A stretch of DNA of 64,000 nucleotides from Globodera rostochiensis. Taxonomy: Eukaryota > Nematoda > Chromadorea > Rhabditida > Heteroderidae. How positions within the stretch are numbered: position 1 is the stretch's first letter; each line of letters opens with the position of its first letter. The notes under the pieces were generated by a model that worked only from the letters and a program-made list of their open reading frames with translations, was not told the origin of the DNA and ran no database searches. Shown here piece by piece: positions 32,017 to 42,072 of this stretch. The position numbers and the translations under genes are program-made. Location of the stretch: positions 1,388,666 through 1,452,665 of the forward strand of contig JAEVLN010000017.1 in NCBI GenBank assembly GCA_018350325.1. The letters are read 5' to 3'.

Positions 32017-34946
32017 ATGTTGACTGTTCTGTTGGCCATTTGCCTCTCATTGGGCCCAGTTTTGGCGTATTTATCTATCGCTATTTTCTCTCACCGCTTT
32101 TTGACCGCCGATCGTTCCCGCAACCGACCGATTTGCACTTCGCCGGGCTGTGTCCGTTGTAATCGGAATGCAAATGTGAGTTTATTTGTTAGCATTTTTT
32201 GATTTAATAAAAAATCATAAAATGCTAAAATTTATTTTTGGAATTTATAACGAACCGGTTTAATTCGGAATATCAGACTCGAATCTCCTGCCGGCTAATT
32301 TTTTAAAAAGTGAAAATTTTTGCAAAAAATGACTTCGGGCCTGGTCAGTCGAGAAAAAGACTAATTTCAAAGATTTTTGTTCAAAAAAAAAAAAATTAAA
32401 ACTCAGGGAATTTTATATTCTGTGTATTCATTTTTGTGCCTGTCTGACACCTCTCTTTAATTTTCCCAATTATTATTTTTTGCCAGGAACTCGCCTCCGC
32501 CTTGGACCGCTTCCAAAAGTGTCGTTTTAGCGCGCGTGTGCAATTCGCGCGCGTTCACAGAGCGCTTGAGCGTGCGCATTGCGCGTCCGCAGGCGATGCG
32601 CACGCACTGTTTTTTCGCATGGAATTTGACGGCGCGCAACGGCCCATTTGGACGCGCGCACAGCTGCCGCGGGAATTTGTCGCCAAAATTGCGCTGCTCG
32701 AACGGCAGCATGCCGCCATCGCTGAGGAGTGCGAAAATGTTTCTTATTTATTTTATTTATTTGATCCATCAAAGTCCAGGGTGGAGCCTAGACCTCGCGT
32801 TTTTTTTTTGGGGGGGGGGGGGGTCAGAAAAGTCGATTATTAGGGGAATATTTTTCCCTTTTATTGCATTTTAAGCAATTTTTCCAAATAACGGTTTGAT
32901 TTTATTTAGGAGTGCATTTTCCGTTTGAACTGTTTAAAAAAACGGTAATTTTTTGAAGCTTTTTAGTAATGGGAAAGGTCCGAAATTTTTGAAAATTTAA
33001 CGACATTTGTTAAAAAAAATTGTCTAAAAATTGTTGCAAAACAAAAGGGTTTCCCCCTATGGTGGCTGTAATACCGTAAAAATTACGTTTTGTCTTTCAA
33101 AAATTTTTCAAGGAAAATAAATGCAATAAAACCTAAAAATTCACCGTTAAAATTGTATGCGAGAAATTTTTTATAAATATTCCGGGTTGGATCGGGGGGG
33201 GGCTGCATAGTGTAAGCCTTTAAGGAGGGTTAAGAATTTTTTTTTAGCAAATTTAATATTAGGAAATTTCCCGTACTTTTTGTCAGGCCCTCCTGAACTG
33301 CACACATTTGTGGTGTCGCAACGACGAAAAGCCGTCGCCCACGCACAGTGGCTCTACTGCTTCAACTTCTTCTTCTTCTGCCCCGTCGTCCGCATGGTTC
33401 ACTTTTTCATTAATCAACCAGGGCGACTGGCGTGAACGGCAGTGTCGCGAGTGCCCGCGCATCACCGCACTGTTGCACCAAATGGCCGACGATAACGGCA
33501 ATGTGGGGACGGGGAACGACGGAGGTGTGTCATGGCGCGGCAATTTTTTTTTTGTTCTGCTTGTTTGAGATTTAGTCATATTTTTAGTTTTTCGAGGAGT
33601 CCCGGCGGTGCCGAAACGTTCAGAATTTAAAAGTTTCTCAAAAAAAACAAAATTTCCTCCCTTGCCGACCGGCCTAAGGCGTCGAAAGTTTGCATATTTA
33701 GTGAAACTCTTCGGATATGACCATATTTAAAACCGAAAAAACCGTTTTTGGCTTTGTCGGCCAAATCGGTTTTAGGAATTTTTATCTTTTGATTTGGGAC
33801 CAGAAGTTTTCTGTTGCTGATCATCATGATCAACAAAAACATTCACAATTGTTCCCTCCCGGCAGAGTCGTCTGACTCTTCTGCTTCTCTACTGACGGAG
33901 TGTCTGTTCGGCAACGCATTCATTTCTCTGCTGCCCGCCGGCGCCGCCATTGCTGAACACCGCGGACTGACCAACGCGCGCTTGCGCGTCCATTTTGGCG
34001 TGCGCGTGCCCGAGGGCAAATCGGCCGAGCGTTGCTTCATGACGGTCGGGGGAGAGGTGAGCGACGGGGGCTCCAATTAAGATTGTTAGCAGGCACGTGC
34101 CAGGGGGGGGGCACGGGGGGCATGCCCCCCCCCCCGAAATGAAATTTGAGAAAAAAAACCATGGTACCCTATTGTTTTGCACTTTTACAATTTTTTAACC
34201 AATTTTCTTAACAAGATTCATTAAAATTTCCAAAAATTTTCTCCGACGGCGCCTATCGGCACCGCCGAGCCGCCCAAAAAATGGAGTAAAATAGAAAATG
34301 CACCTTCAGAAATCGAGAAAAATTGCTTAACAAAAATGCAATAAAAACGGAAAAACACACCCCTAAGAATCGACTTTTTGCCCCCCCCCCCCAAAAAAAA
34401 AATCCTGGCTACGTGCCTGATTGTTAGCAATATTTGAGCTAAATTTCAATTTTTGATGGCGGCGCCTCCTCCCATCGCAAAAACTTTAATATTCCCAGAA
34501 AACATCACTCATAACTGGAGCCCGGACATTAGCTTAGAGCGAGATCTCGAGTCGAGATTTTTCGAGATTTCGAGACGAGATTCTCGTCTCGACCGAGCTC
34601 TACTCATAACCAACTTTAGAAAATCAAATACTCCAACAAAAAAAAAACTGTAACAGTTAGACCCACCAAAAAAGGCTTAAAAATTCATAAAAGTACAAAT
34701 TTTCAGAAATTTCATTGGTCTGCCGCCACCGCCGTTGTCATCGACGACTCATTTCCGTAAAGATTTTTATTGAAAAATTTGGACTACAAAAAACTTAAAA
34801 CGCATTTTCTCATCAGTCACTCGGTGAATTCCCGCGACTGTTCCGAAGACCGGTTGGTGCTCGTGCTCGATTTTTGGCACCCGAATTTACGGCACCAGGA
34901 GAGGCATTGCCTTCAACGAATTTTTCCGCCAATTTGTGTCCCATAA
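32017..34946 (+). CDS. Aspartyl/asparaginyl beta-hydroxylase family protein, six exons, 339 aa
   Basis: Exons 32017-32175, 32487-32738, 33287-33524, 33866-34056, 34707-34756, 34817-34946: all GT-AG and all phases agree (340 codons with stop). An N-terminal hydrophobic segment MLTVLLAICLSLGPVLAYLS is a membrane anchor or signal, followed by a Cys cluster CTSPGCVRCN. The 2-oxoglutarate/Fe(II) domain follows: WFTFSLINQGDW, CPRITALL, SLLPAGAAIAEHRGLTNARL with the first iron His, VHFGVRVPEG, VVIDDSFPHSVN with the second iron His, DRLVLVLDFWHPNL with the Arg expected to bind 2-oxoglutarate, and a C-terminal ER..LQRIF. This is the two-His arrangement known for ASPH. It probably hydroxylates Asp/Asn in EGF-like domains in the ER lumen. 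The size is closer to the short ASPHD-type proteins than to full-length ASPH. Exon GC content is well above the introns. Confidence 0.92.
34090..34430. repeat. Intronic repeat with CCCCCCCC ends
   Basis: In ASPH intron 4. AGGCACGTGCCAGGGGGGGG (about 34090-34109) and CCCCCCCCC..AAATCCTGGCTACGTGCCT (34381-34420) form inverted ends. The interior carries the GGCGCCTATCGGCACCGCC repeat at about 34247-34265. Confidence 0.6.
34516..34602. mobile_element. Very short hAT-type MITE (87 bp)
   Basis: Ends TGGAGCCCGGAC and GACCGAGCTCTA (9 of 12 paired) are flanked by an exact 8-bp duplication CTCATAAC (34508-34515 and 34603-34610). The interior is GAGATCTCGAGTCGAG-type palindromic words. It sits in ASPH intron 4, about 100 bases before exon 5. 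Confidence 0.75.
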
Positions 34947-35148
34947 ATTTTTGATTTTTACTGCGTTATGTGAATTTTATACCCATTCTGTTTTCTCCGT
35001 TTTTTGTTTGTTTGTTCATAAATATTAGACAAAATTATGCATGACTCGTGTAACTGTCCTCTTATGACTTTATAAAAGCATGTATTAACTCCAGAAAATT
35101 CTTTTTAAAACTGTTAGAATTATAACGGGCGTGGTTTTTTGTTTATCG

Positions 35149-37556
35149 ATGAATGGTCACAATCGCCGCACACAAATTGTACACCGGGTGAAGCAGTTCA
35201 AGCGGTTCTCCGAAGCGCGAGTGCCGTGCCCGATGCTCAGTGAGTCGACCGAGTGTGCCAACGGAGTGTCATGGCGAATCACGCTGGAACCCGAGAATGC
35301 CTTCATTGCTTTGTCCTTCTATGTGAAATGCAATGGCAGTGTGAACGGTGCAGTTGAACTTCCATTAACAAAAAAAAAACTGGACCAATGAAAGACAGGA
35401 TTACCCAATTCCCATATATAATATGTAAATGGACAAAATGCTTAATCGACAAAATATCTGGCCTTCATATGACACGACTGTATGACCGTTTGTCGCTATT
35501 AGACATTTTGTCAATCAAACTTTTTGAACATAGAATTTTGTGTTTTTAGACGCATTTTTGCAATTTTTTTTTGCCTGAAAGTAGCACCCTACTTATTGCT
35601 AATTTTACCATGTAAAAAAATAAGTTTTTAAGTCATTATTGTCATTTTTACACACATTTTTTCATCACTATTTTCGCTTATGAACCCGGATTTTGGCCAC
35701 TATTTTGGCACTTTTTCGCCACTATTTAGTTTTTAACTAAAAATCCGCACCCTATTTATTACAATATATTGTCCACCGTTGTTAGCATTAACAATATTCT
35801 CATTGTTGTCAGACAAGGCGTGGTCTTTCCGGGCGACTGTTCAACTGAGCGTTGTTTCTTGCAAGAGAAGCGGCGCCGGGGACTGTATGCAACGCGAATT
35901 TTGGCACATTTTCAACGCGTTTTCAGTCAATTGGGGCTATCGATCGTTTTTTAAAATTGACGTATAAAATTTAAATTTTCCAAAAAATATATATTTTTTT
36001 AAATTTGTTTTTCTTTTTGGGAATTAATGGGCGCACAAAATGGTTTATATGACGGGAAGGATGACACGGTGACATTCAAAGCCGAGCTGGTCGTGGAAGT
36101 GCCCAACGGAATGCGGTGAGTTTTCTTTTTTGATGAAGACTGCCCCAACGGGGAGGAAAGTCACGGACGTGGCGTTATTGTCCTTAACAGGGTTGGCATT
36201 TATAATAGCCAAAAATATGCATTAAAATGCAAAATATGCCGTAATATTCACTAGAAAGTGGCACTAATTTGCTTATTTACTATATTAAAAATGTTTCTTT
36301 GCAAATTAAACACGAACCTCCCAAAAATATGCAAATAAATTAAAACTAATTATTTTACTAATCAATCTTTCAAACAAAAAATGACAAAAAAAACGACGAC
36401 AAAATCAAAATTTAGCGGAGTGCGCTCAGAGGACGCGCTGTTGGTGAACGGAGAGATGATTGAAGTGAACAAACATGTAAGTCGAAAAAAATACAAATTA
36501 ATTTGAATTCTCTAAAAATTGACTTTTTTCTCTTTTGTTGTTTCAGTTACTGTCCGCCCATTCCGACTTTTTTAGTGTTTTGTTTTTTGGAAAGAATGCG
36601 GAACAAATGCCCAAAATTCAAATTGATGACGTCACTGATGCTGTGGAAATTTTTGCACGGCTGATCAAAACAATGTATCCGCAGGACGTCCGCTTGGACG
36701 GTCGGTCCTAATTTTGTTTTTGGGCCTTGAATCGAAGGCTTTGGTCGTAATTTTTTAAAAATTTTTGCGAAGAATGTTTCTTTTTGTGGGGCTCGAGTTT
36801 TGGGGTCAACGCCCGGTATATTTTAGGGCTCGCACATCCCGAATAGGGATATGTTACGGTAAATTCTGGAATTAACCGATTTCCAAATTTACCGTAACAG
36901 ATATACCTATTATACGATAGTGATCCGTTGAATGTCCGCAACACAAATTAAATTTGCCTTGGGATTTACAAAAAATCCCCAAATCCAGGATAGTAGTTGT
37001 GGTGGTCCGGGCACTGCTCGCGCTGCTCGTCCATCGCTTACTTCCCCCGATGCCCCTGATAGTGAGGAAGCCCGGGCGCCTGTTTTGCAGTTATCAGCGT
37101 TTGGTGTATTTCGAACAATTTTTCAAAAAGCGTTTACGAAACCTCTAAATTTGTAAGCCTTGGGAACAACATTTTGCAATTACATAAACAATATTCGCAT
37201 TCAGATGGTTGTGTTGAAGGCGTTTTGCATTTGGCAAATCGTTTTTTGTTGGGTTCCGTTGAGAATCGCTGTGTTGAATTTCTGGAGAAGAAGAGCAAGA
37301 AATCGCCCATTTGCAAATTCAGACTTGCAAAACAGTACGGATTCATTGCCCTGAAGGTAGTAGGTCCGAATAATTTAATTTTATTTTGCCGTTACTAAAA
37401 TTAATTCAATTTTAGACTCACATTCTGAAATCGCTGAAAAAGGACGACTTTTCGGGTGAAAAACATTTCGACAATCTGTCGGAAATCGACAAAATGGGCG
37501 CGGAAGCGGTGAACGAACTGCGCGAACGGCACAAGCAACTTTTTAATGCTCAATAG
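35149..37556 (+). CDS. MATH-BTB domain protein, seven exons, 316 aa
   Basis: Exons 35149-35347, 35813-35961, 36021-36115, 36416-36476, 36547-36700, 37205-37356, 37416-37556, with total 317 codons including stop. MATH part: [80 protein letters not shown] part: [67 protein letters not shown] and a helical C-terminus. Such proteins are substrate adaptors for Cul3 ubiquitin ligases and are greatly expanded in nematodes. Oddity: the third exon begins after CTTTTTGG with no AG anywhere between 35961 and 36021; the next AG would delete a MATH strand. The start ATG at 35149 is the first in frame but an upstream exon is not excluded. Confidence 0.88.
36710..37200. other. Large intron of the MATH-BTB gene
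   Basis: The intron 36701-37204 splits an Asp codon (G|GTCGG ... TTCAG|AT). It holds a GC-rich segment at 37005-37085 with open frames on the plus strand but no start, domain or paired splice sites; I treat it as intronic. GGCTCGCACATCCCGAATAGGG near 36828 looks like a transposon terminus. Confidence 0.45.
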
Positions 37557-37764
37557 AGAAAATTTGTCAATTAAATTATTTTCATGTTCTCTTATTGATT
37601 GACTAACGGCGACGCAAATCTCAACTCAATTTTTATAACAATTTTTTTTTATACCGTATTTATTTCTGTGAAATTGCACTCTTCAAAGGTAATACTGTAG
37701 CCCGCTTCTGTCCAATTTTTGGAAAAATAAATTTAACTCAAGAAAAAGGTAGATACCGTATATA

Positions 37765-38020
37765 CTCTTGTAATCCCATCGGTGGGATTATTTCTCAGCC
37801 TCCTCCGAGGGAGCGGGATTATTAGAGGGGGGGGGATTATTTCTCAACCTACTCAGAGAGGGCGGGATTATTAGAGAGGGGGGGGGGATTATTTCTCAAC
37901 CTACTCAGAGAGGGCGGGATTATTAGAGAGGGGGGGGGGGATTATTTCTCAACCTACTCAGAGAGCGCGGGATTATTAGAGAGGGGGGGGGATTATTTCT
38001 CAACCTAATGTTGTTCGAAT
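37765..38020. repeat. About 50-bp tandem repeat, four to five copies
   Basis: Units of GGGGATTATTTCTCAACCTACTCAGAGAGGGCGGGATTATTAGAGAG type. G-run length varies between copies (6 to 10), a sign of slippage or assembly uncertainty. It lies just beyond the MATH-BTB gene. Confidence 0.85.
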
Positions 38021-38307
38021 CTAGGGATTATTTAACGTGACCTTAAAATGCGTTCAGTCCCTAATCCAGGGTGGCTTAGGCCTAAGCCTAACGAACCCCA
38101 AGCCAGGGTGGCCTAATGAACTCCTATCTAGCTTTCCCCCAGTTATTCTATCTGGCTTTGATGTTACTTAAATCGTTTTTTCCCTAATTTTCAAAAATTA
38201 CCGATTTTTATTTTCTATTGACGAAGTCGTAATCAGTGCCTCAAATAACATATTTTCAGAGTATTTTTAGATTTGGGGAGGGGGTCGTAAAACCGTAAAG
38301 TACCAAA
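38020..38307. repeat. TTAGGCCTAA and CCGGTTCAAA-type repeat remnants
   Basis: 38065-38120 contains GGTGGCTTAGGCCTAAGCCTAACGAACCCC; 38170-38290 contains the CTATTGACGAAGTCGTAATCAGTGC repeat also seen near 1425-1450 and 8185-8215. No gene was seen. Confidence 0.5.
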
Positions 38308-38743
38308 AGTTTTGGTAATTTAGCAACATCATCATTCATTCATTCATTCTTAAGTTTTTATTCGCCAAATTGTTCACTCCATCGCATAAAATGTCACCGG
38401 ACCAATGACAAAAAAACATCTTTTGGCCTTTTGTATGGAATTAATCACGCCAAAACTAAATCTGATGATCTGAGAGAGAATGGCGAACAAAATGGCTGAA
38501 TAATAAAAAAACTCGAAAATTTTTGATATAAAATGGCAGCATTCGAATTCTGTAGCACATAAATAAAATAATAATAAAATATTTTCTCACATTTTTATAG
38601 AAATAGTTAATTAATTATCACCGGGAGACGGATTATACACACCAAAAAGGGCTCAAAAAATGCATTTTTATTAATTTTTTATAATGCATGATAGCTCCGA
38701 AATCCTCAATGTGCAAATTATTAATAAAAGTTTAATTCAAAAA

Positions 38744-38752
38744 TGTTTCAGA
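38744..38752 (+). promoter_or_regulatory. Possible trans-splice acceptor before the collagen ATG
   Basis: ATGTTTCAGA directly precedes the start codon of the collagen gene (the mirror copy has the same sequence at about 42956-42964). TTTCAG immediately upstream of an ATG without an upstream exon is what a spliced-leader acceptor looks like in nematodes. An ordinary 3' splice site after a 5'UTR exon is the alternative. Confidence 0.4.
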
Positions 38753-39528
38753 ATGGCCAACAACAATCTTAAGCTGTACTTTCTTCTGGCGGGCTTCTGC
38801 CTGTTCATCTACGGCACTGAAGCCGGAGGATGCAAGCCGGGACCAAAGGGGCCGCCCGGCCCCGCGGGCGCTCCGGGGAAAAAGGGGCCGCCCGGCAAAT
38901 GCGAGAAACCGCCGCCCAAATATGAGAAACCGCCGCCTCCCAAATATGAGAAACCGCCGCCTCCAAAGTACGAGAAACCGCCGCCTCCAAAGTACGAGCA
39001 CAGCAAAAGATCAGCGCCCGAGGCGTTTTCGGTAAAATTTTTGAATGTTTTATTGGAAATGCATTAATCCAAAATAAAAGGATGCCGTGGGCGTTGTCAG
39101 AGTTGCCCGCGGGGAATATGAAAACAAATGTCCAGCCGGGCCGGCCGGCGATGCCGGCCCTCCCGGACCGCCGGGGCCCCCCGGAGATTCGGCAAAGTGT
39201 CCCCCTCCGCCAGAAGGCTACGGTTATGGACATGAGGGCGGTGGAAAGGGCGGAGACAAAGAAGAAAAGTACGAGCATCATCTTCGTGCCGTGCGCGGGT
39301 ATCGTTTATTGGTCTAACAGATTCGGGCACATTTATTCCGAGACCAGTAAAAATGAAAGCAATGGATTTCGGATTGATTCGTGGATTATCTCGAATTCCG
39401 CAATTTAATGGCTTAATTAATCCCTTTACAGTTCTTATGGCGAGGAAGTTGGACCTCCCGGCCCGCCCGGCCCAGCGGGGCCACCAGGCGCGGACGGACC
39501 CCCCGGAGCTTGCGAGTGCTTATATTAA
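38753..39528 (+). CDS. Small secreted collagen-like protein, three exons, 197 aa (copy 1)
   Basis: Exons 38753-39031, 39081-39298, 39432-39528 join in phase. Signal peptide LKLYFLLAGFCLFIYGTEA; Gly-X-Y block 1 (GPKGPPGPAGAPGKKGPPGK); a run of KYEKPPPP repeats; KRSAPEAF, a possible dibasic cleavage; Gly-X-Y block 2 (CPAGPAGDAGPPGPPGPPG); an acidic GGGKGGDKEEKYEH linker; Gly-X-Y block 3 ending in a Cys-X-Cys tail. Cys residues flank each triple-helix block, as in nematode cuticle collagens, but the usual N-terminal cuticle-collagen domain is absent and the protein is short. It is likely an extracellular matrix or cuticle component. Confidence 0.85.
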
Positions 39529-39639
39529 TGAACAAAAAACGATCAAAAAATGGCCACCAATTTTGTCCTATTTTATTCCATTGCTGTGTGAATTTGTAGC
39601 CTAGTTGTACGCCAATAAATAACAAATAAATTACTAAAA

Positions 39640-40190
39640 TTCAAAAAAATGTTTTCTAAAATAGAAAAAATGGCTGATGGCAATTGCTTTCATCGAATAC
39701 CAGTAAATGAGGGTGGGCAACAACCAACTTTCGCTGAAGTTGATCCACAGTTTGGTTAAAGACACGGGGGATGTTTACCCCGTTGTGGCATATTGTAACG
39801 GAAGCAAAGGAGAGAAGCTAACGCCAACAGCGGATTTGCCACGTCGAAACAACCCCAGCGATCAAAGATTCTTCAAATATGAAAATTGACTCACACGAGT
39901 TTGCAATTATGGGGGTTCAAGGGGGGGGGGGAGTGTGACGGGGAAACCCGGGGATTCCCGACCATTCTCATCCCCGTTCACCGGGCGGACTCTCCCCGAA
40001 AAAGGGAATCCCCGGTCTCATCTCTGCCGGGGATGAAAATGCGGCCCCTAAAGATGGTCATCACATCAGGAATTTTAATGAATATAATGATTTACTGTTT
40101 GCAATTTGTTTGTTGGCAAAAATTTCAATCACACGGCATGGGCCGTAATTATTTATAACAAATATAGAATACAAAATTTGACAAGAAAAA
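39640..40190. other. Spacer of palindrome 2, left part
   Basis: No credible gene. 39905-40060 is a CGGGGAAACCCGGGG/CCCCGGT word cluster that folds on itself, typical of the MITE cores in this window. Confidence 0.35.
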
Positions 40191-40194
40191 TGCA

Positions 40195-40308
40195 CTAAAT
40201 TTCAATAATTTCGGTATATCCGCCGCCATTAAACGGTCTCTGTGTGTTAAAGTTGTTGCCCCACAAAGGAATGCAGCCGCACTCTTCGTCATTGGAACAG
40301 CAACCACA
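40195..40308 (-). CDS. Cys-rich C-terminal exon, partial gene
   Basis: After TTGCGATTCAG (acceptor at 40309-40310) the minus strand reads CGCCSNDEECGCIPLWGNNF, then a Gly-rich GGGYTEIIEI and stop (114 nt). Five Cys in the first 13 residues suggest an extracellular disulfide-rich tail. No upstream exon could be joined with confidence; a hydrophobic minus frame at 41180-40980 is one candidate. It lies between the two collagen copies. Confidence 0.4.
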   Translation of the reverse strand, partial: CGCCSNDEECGCIPLWGNNFNTQRPFNGGGYTEIIEI

Positions 40309-40504
40309 CTGAATCGCAAATAATTTGTTTACTAATTAAATATTAATTGAAGTTATTAGTAGAGGCCGGAGCACAGCCTTTCAGCGCCGCCATTTTCTCC
40401 TTTATTTTTTATGTAAAAGCGATTTTTCAAGCTTTTTTGTTTTGAAAATGACTAAAAGTCTATCGTTATTCATAAACAGCCAGGGGCCTCTCTTTCTTTT
40501 TCGT

Positions 40505-40747
40505 CTGTTGAATTAAATTGGTAAGGCGAAAAGTGTCTTCACATTTTTTACAGCATTTTGGAACGACCATTAATTCCCCATTTACAACCTTTCTTCTCCC
40601 AATCAACTTCTATAACTGTCACCAACCCCATTTTGTAGGGGATGGTGACGGTTATAGACGTTATGGGGAATGCATGGTCGTTGGAAAGCCCATCAAAATG
40701 CTGTAAAAATGTGAAGACACTTCCCCTTACCAATTTAATTCAACAAA
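40505..40747. mobile_element. Long hairpin MITE between the collagen copies
   Basis: GTTGAATTAAATTGGTAAGG at the left pairs with CCTTACCAATTTAATTCAAC at the right, and the arms continue pairing through GTGTCTTCACATTTTTTACAGCATTTT, ACGACCAT, ATTCCCCAT and TATAAC to a small central loop near 40630. Arms are about 110 bp with few mismatches. No target duplication is evident. The transcript would form a long hairpin. Confidence 0.8.
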
Positions 40748-40979
40748 TTCTTGAATTAATTAAATTTTTTAAAATTAATTATTCATAGCGGTTTAGTTGT
40801 TTTGAAATAATTAAAAATTTCCCAAAATAAGAGTAAAAATTGCTTTCCGGAGACGAGCACCAGCCCCAGAAATCCTATTTTTTTGGTGTATTTTTTAAAT
40901 TTTTGGTCAAAAAAATGCCAAAATATGCTTGAAATATGCACGAACCCCAAAATATGCAATACACTTCAAAATGTTAACC

Positions 40980-42070
40980 AAATAGCAACAGCAGAAGCAG
41001 CAACATAACGTCTCATTCAAATTCAATTGGCAACAGAACATGCAACAGCAGTGGAACAGCCACAAACTGAACAGGAACAGCAACACAACCCACCAATGGT
41101 CGAGCAGCCATCGGGCCGTGAGTGTAATGGCATCCAAAATGTTGTCAATTTGGGTGGCCAACGGTTCGCCTAACAACGGCATTTTTGAGACAAAATTGCA
41201 TGTGCTTATTGTTGATTTACAGGATTAAAAATTGGTGTCCTAAACAAATTTTATGTTTTATTATTATAAAGGAAAATGTTTTTTTTAATAATTAATAATT
41301 GAAATTCATTATCAAACATATGACGACAATTATGCTAAAATTCGGGTTGACAATCTGTAAAGTGAGCACTTATTACCCGACTAATGACGCTAATTTGATT
41401 TTGTTGAAATCGATGCTGCTCACAAATGATATGTAATTGATAAACAAAATGTTTAAATTGTACATTGGACGCTTTCTTTTCTATTTAAACATAGGAATTT
41501 TGCAGCTTAAAAAGTAAATATTTATGTAATTTTTCTCTTAACAAAGCAACTATAATATAAAAATTGAGCAAAATAATCTCAAGAAAAATTTCAGGACAAA
41601 TTTGCCTAGAAATTTCATACGTTTTGTGTTAAATGTGGGAACATATCCGAACCTGGATCTGGATTTACCTCGATTAACTCAGGTTTTCTGAATATCCAGG
41701 TCCAGGGTACTGTATGAGGACCTGGACCTAAAAACGATATTATATAATGTAACTATTCACATTTGGACGATCTTTAGAAAACTGAAAGCTCCAAGTAACG
41801 GGTTTAAATTTTTGGGGCTCAGGGACGAAAACCCCCGACAAACTATGGTTGGACAAGACCGATTTTCGGTTAACGAATGCAGGGCTTTTAAAACCATGTC
41901 TTCAAAATTTTTATCAAATTCTTTAAAATTGTCACTCAAAATAAACCGGGTTGTATCAAAGTCGGTTGACCGGGATTATAAACCGGGTTCTCAAATCACG
42001 GTTTTAAGCCCGGTTTTGTCCAACCCTAGTGGCGGCGCCACCATTTTTTAGTTTAGTGCTAAACATCAAG
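40980..42070. other. Spacer of palindrome 2, right part
   Basis: 40985-41190 is open on both strands: Gln-rich on plus (CAACAGCAG runs, ending GGQRFA stop) or hydrophobic on minus; neither shows a start or splice partner. 41845-42040 has GGTTGGACAAGACCGATTTT and the complementary CCGGTTTTGTCCAACC, a MITE-like foldback. The remainder is AT-rich. Confidence 0.35.
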
Positions 42071-42072
42071 CA

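Larger units (their letters stand above)
38308..39635. repeat. Left arm of palindrome 2
   Basis: Inverted, almost identical partner of 42073-43400: coordinates pair with a constant sum of 81708 over the gene. It contains promoter, complete collagen gene and 3' flank. The outer edge is near TTTGGTAATTTAGCAACATC; the inner edge is near CGCCAATAAATAACAAAT. Confidence 0.93.

Noticed and set aside
36987..37156. Possible extra exon in the MATH-BTB gene
   Set aside because: Skipping it joins BTB sequence in phase (split Asp codon) with good homology; including it would insert unrelated residues.
39082..39408. 108-aa frame over collagen exon 2 (and its mirror at 42300-42626)
   Set aside because: It is the wrong frame of a Gly-X-Y exon; the collagen frame joins the other exons in phase.
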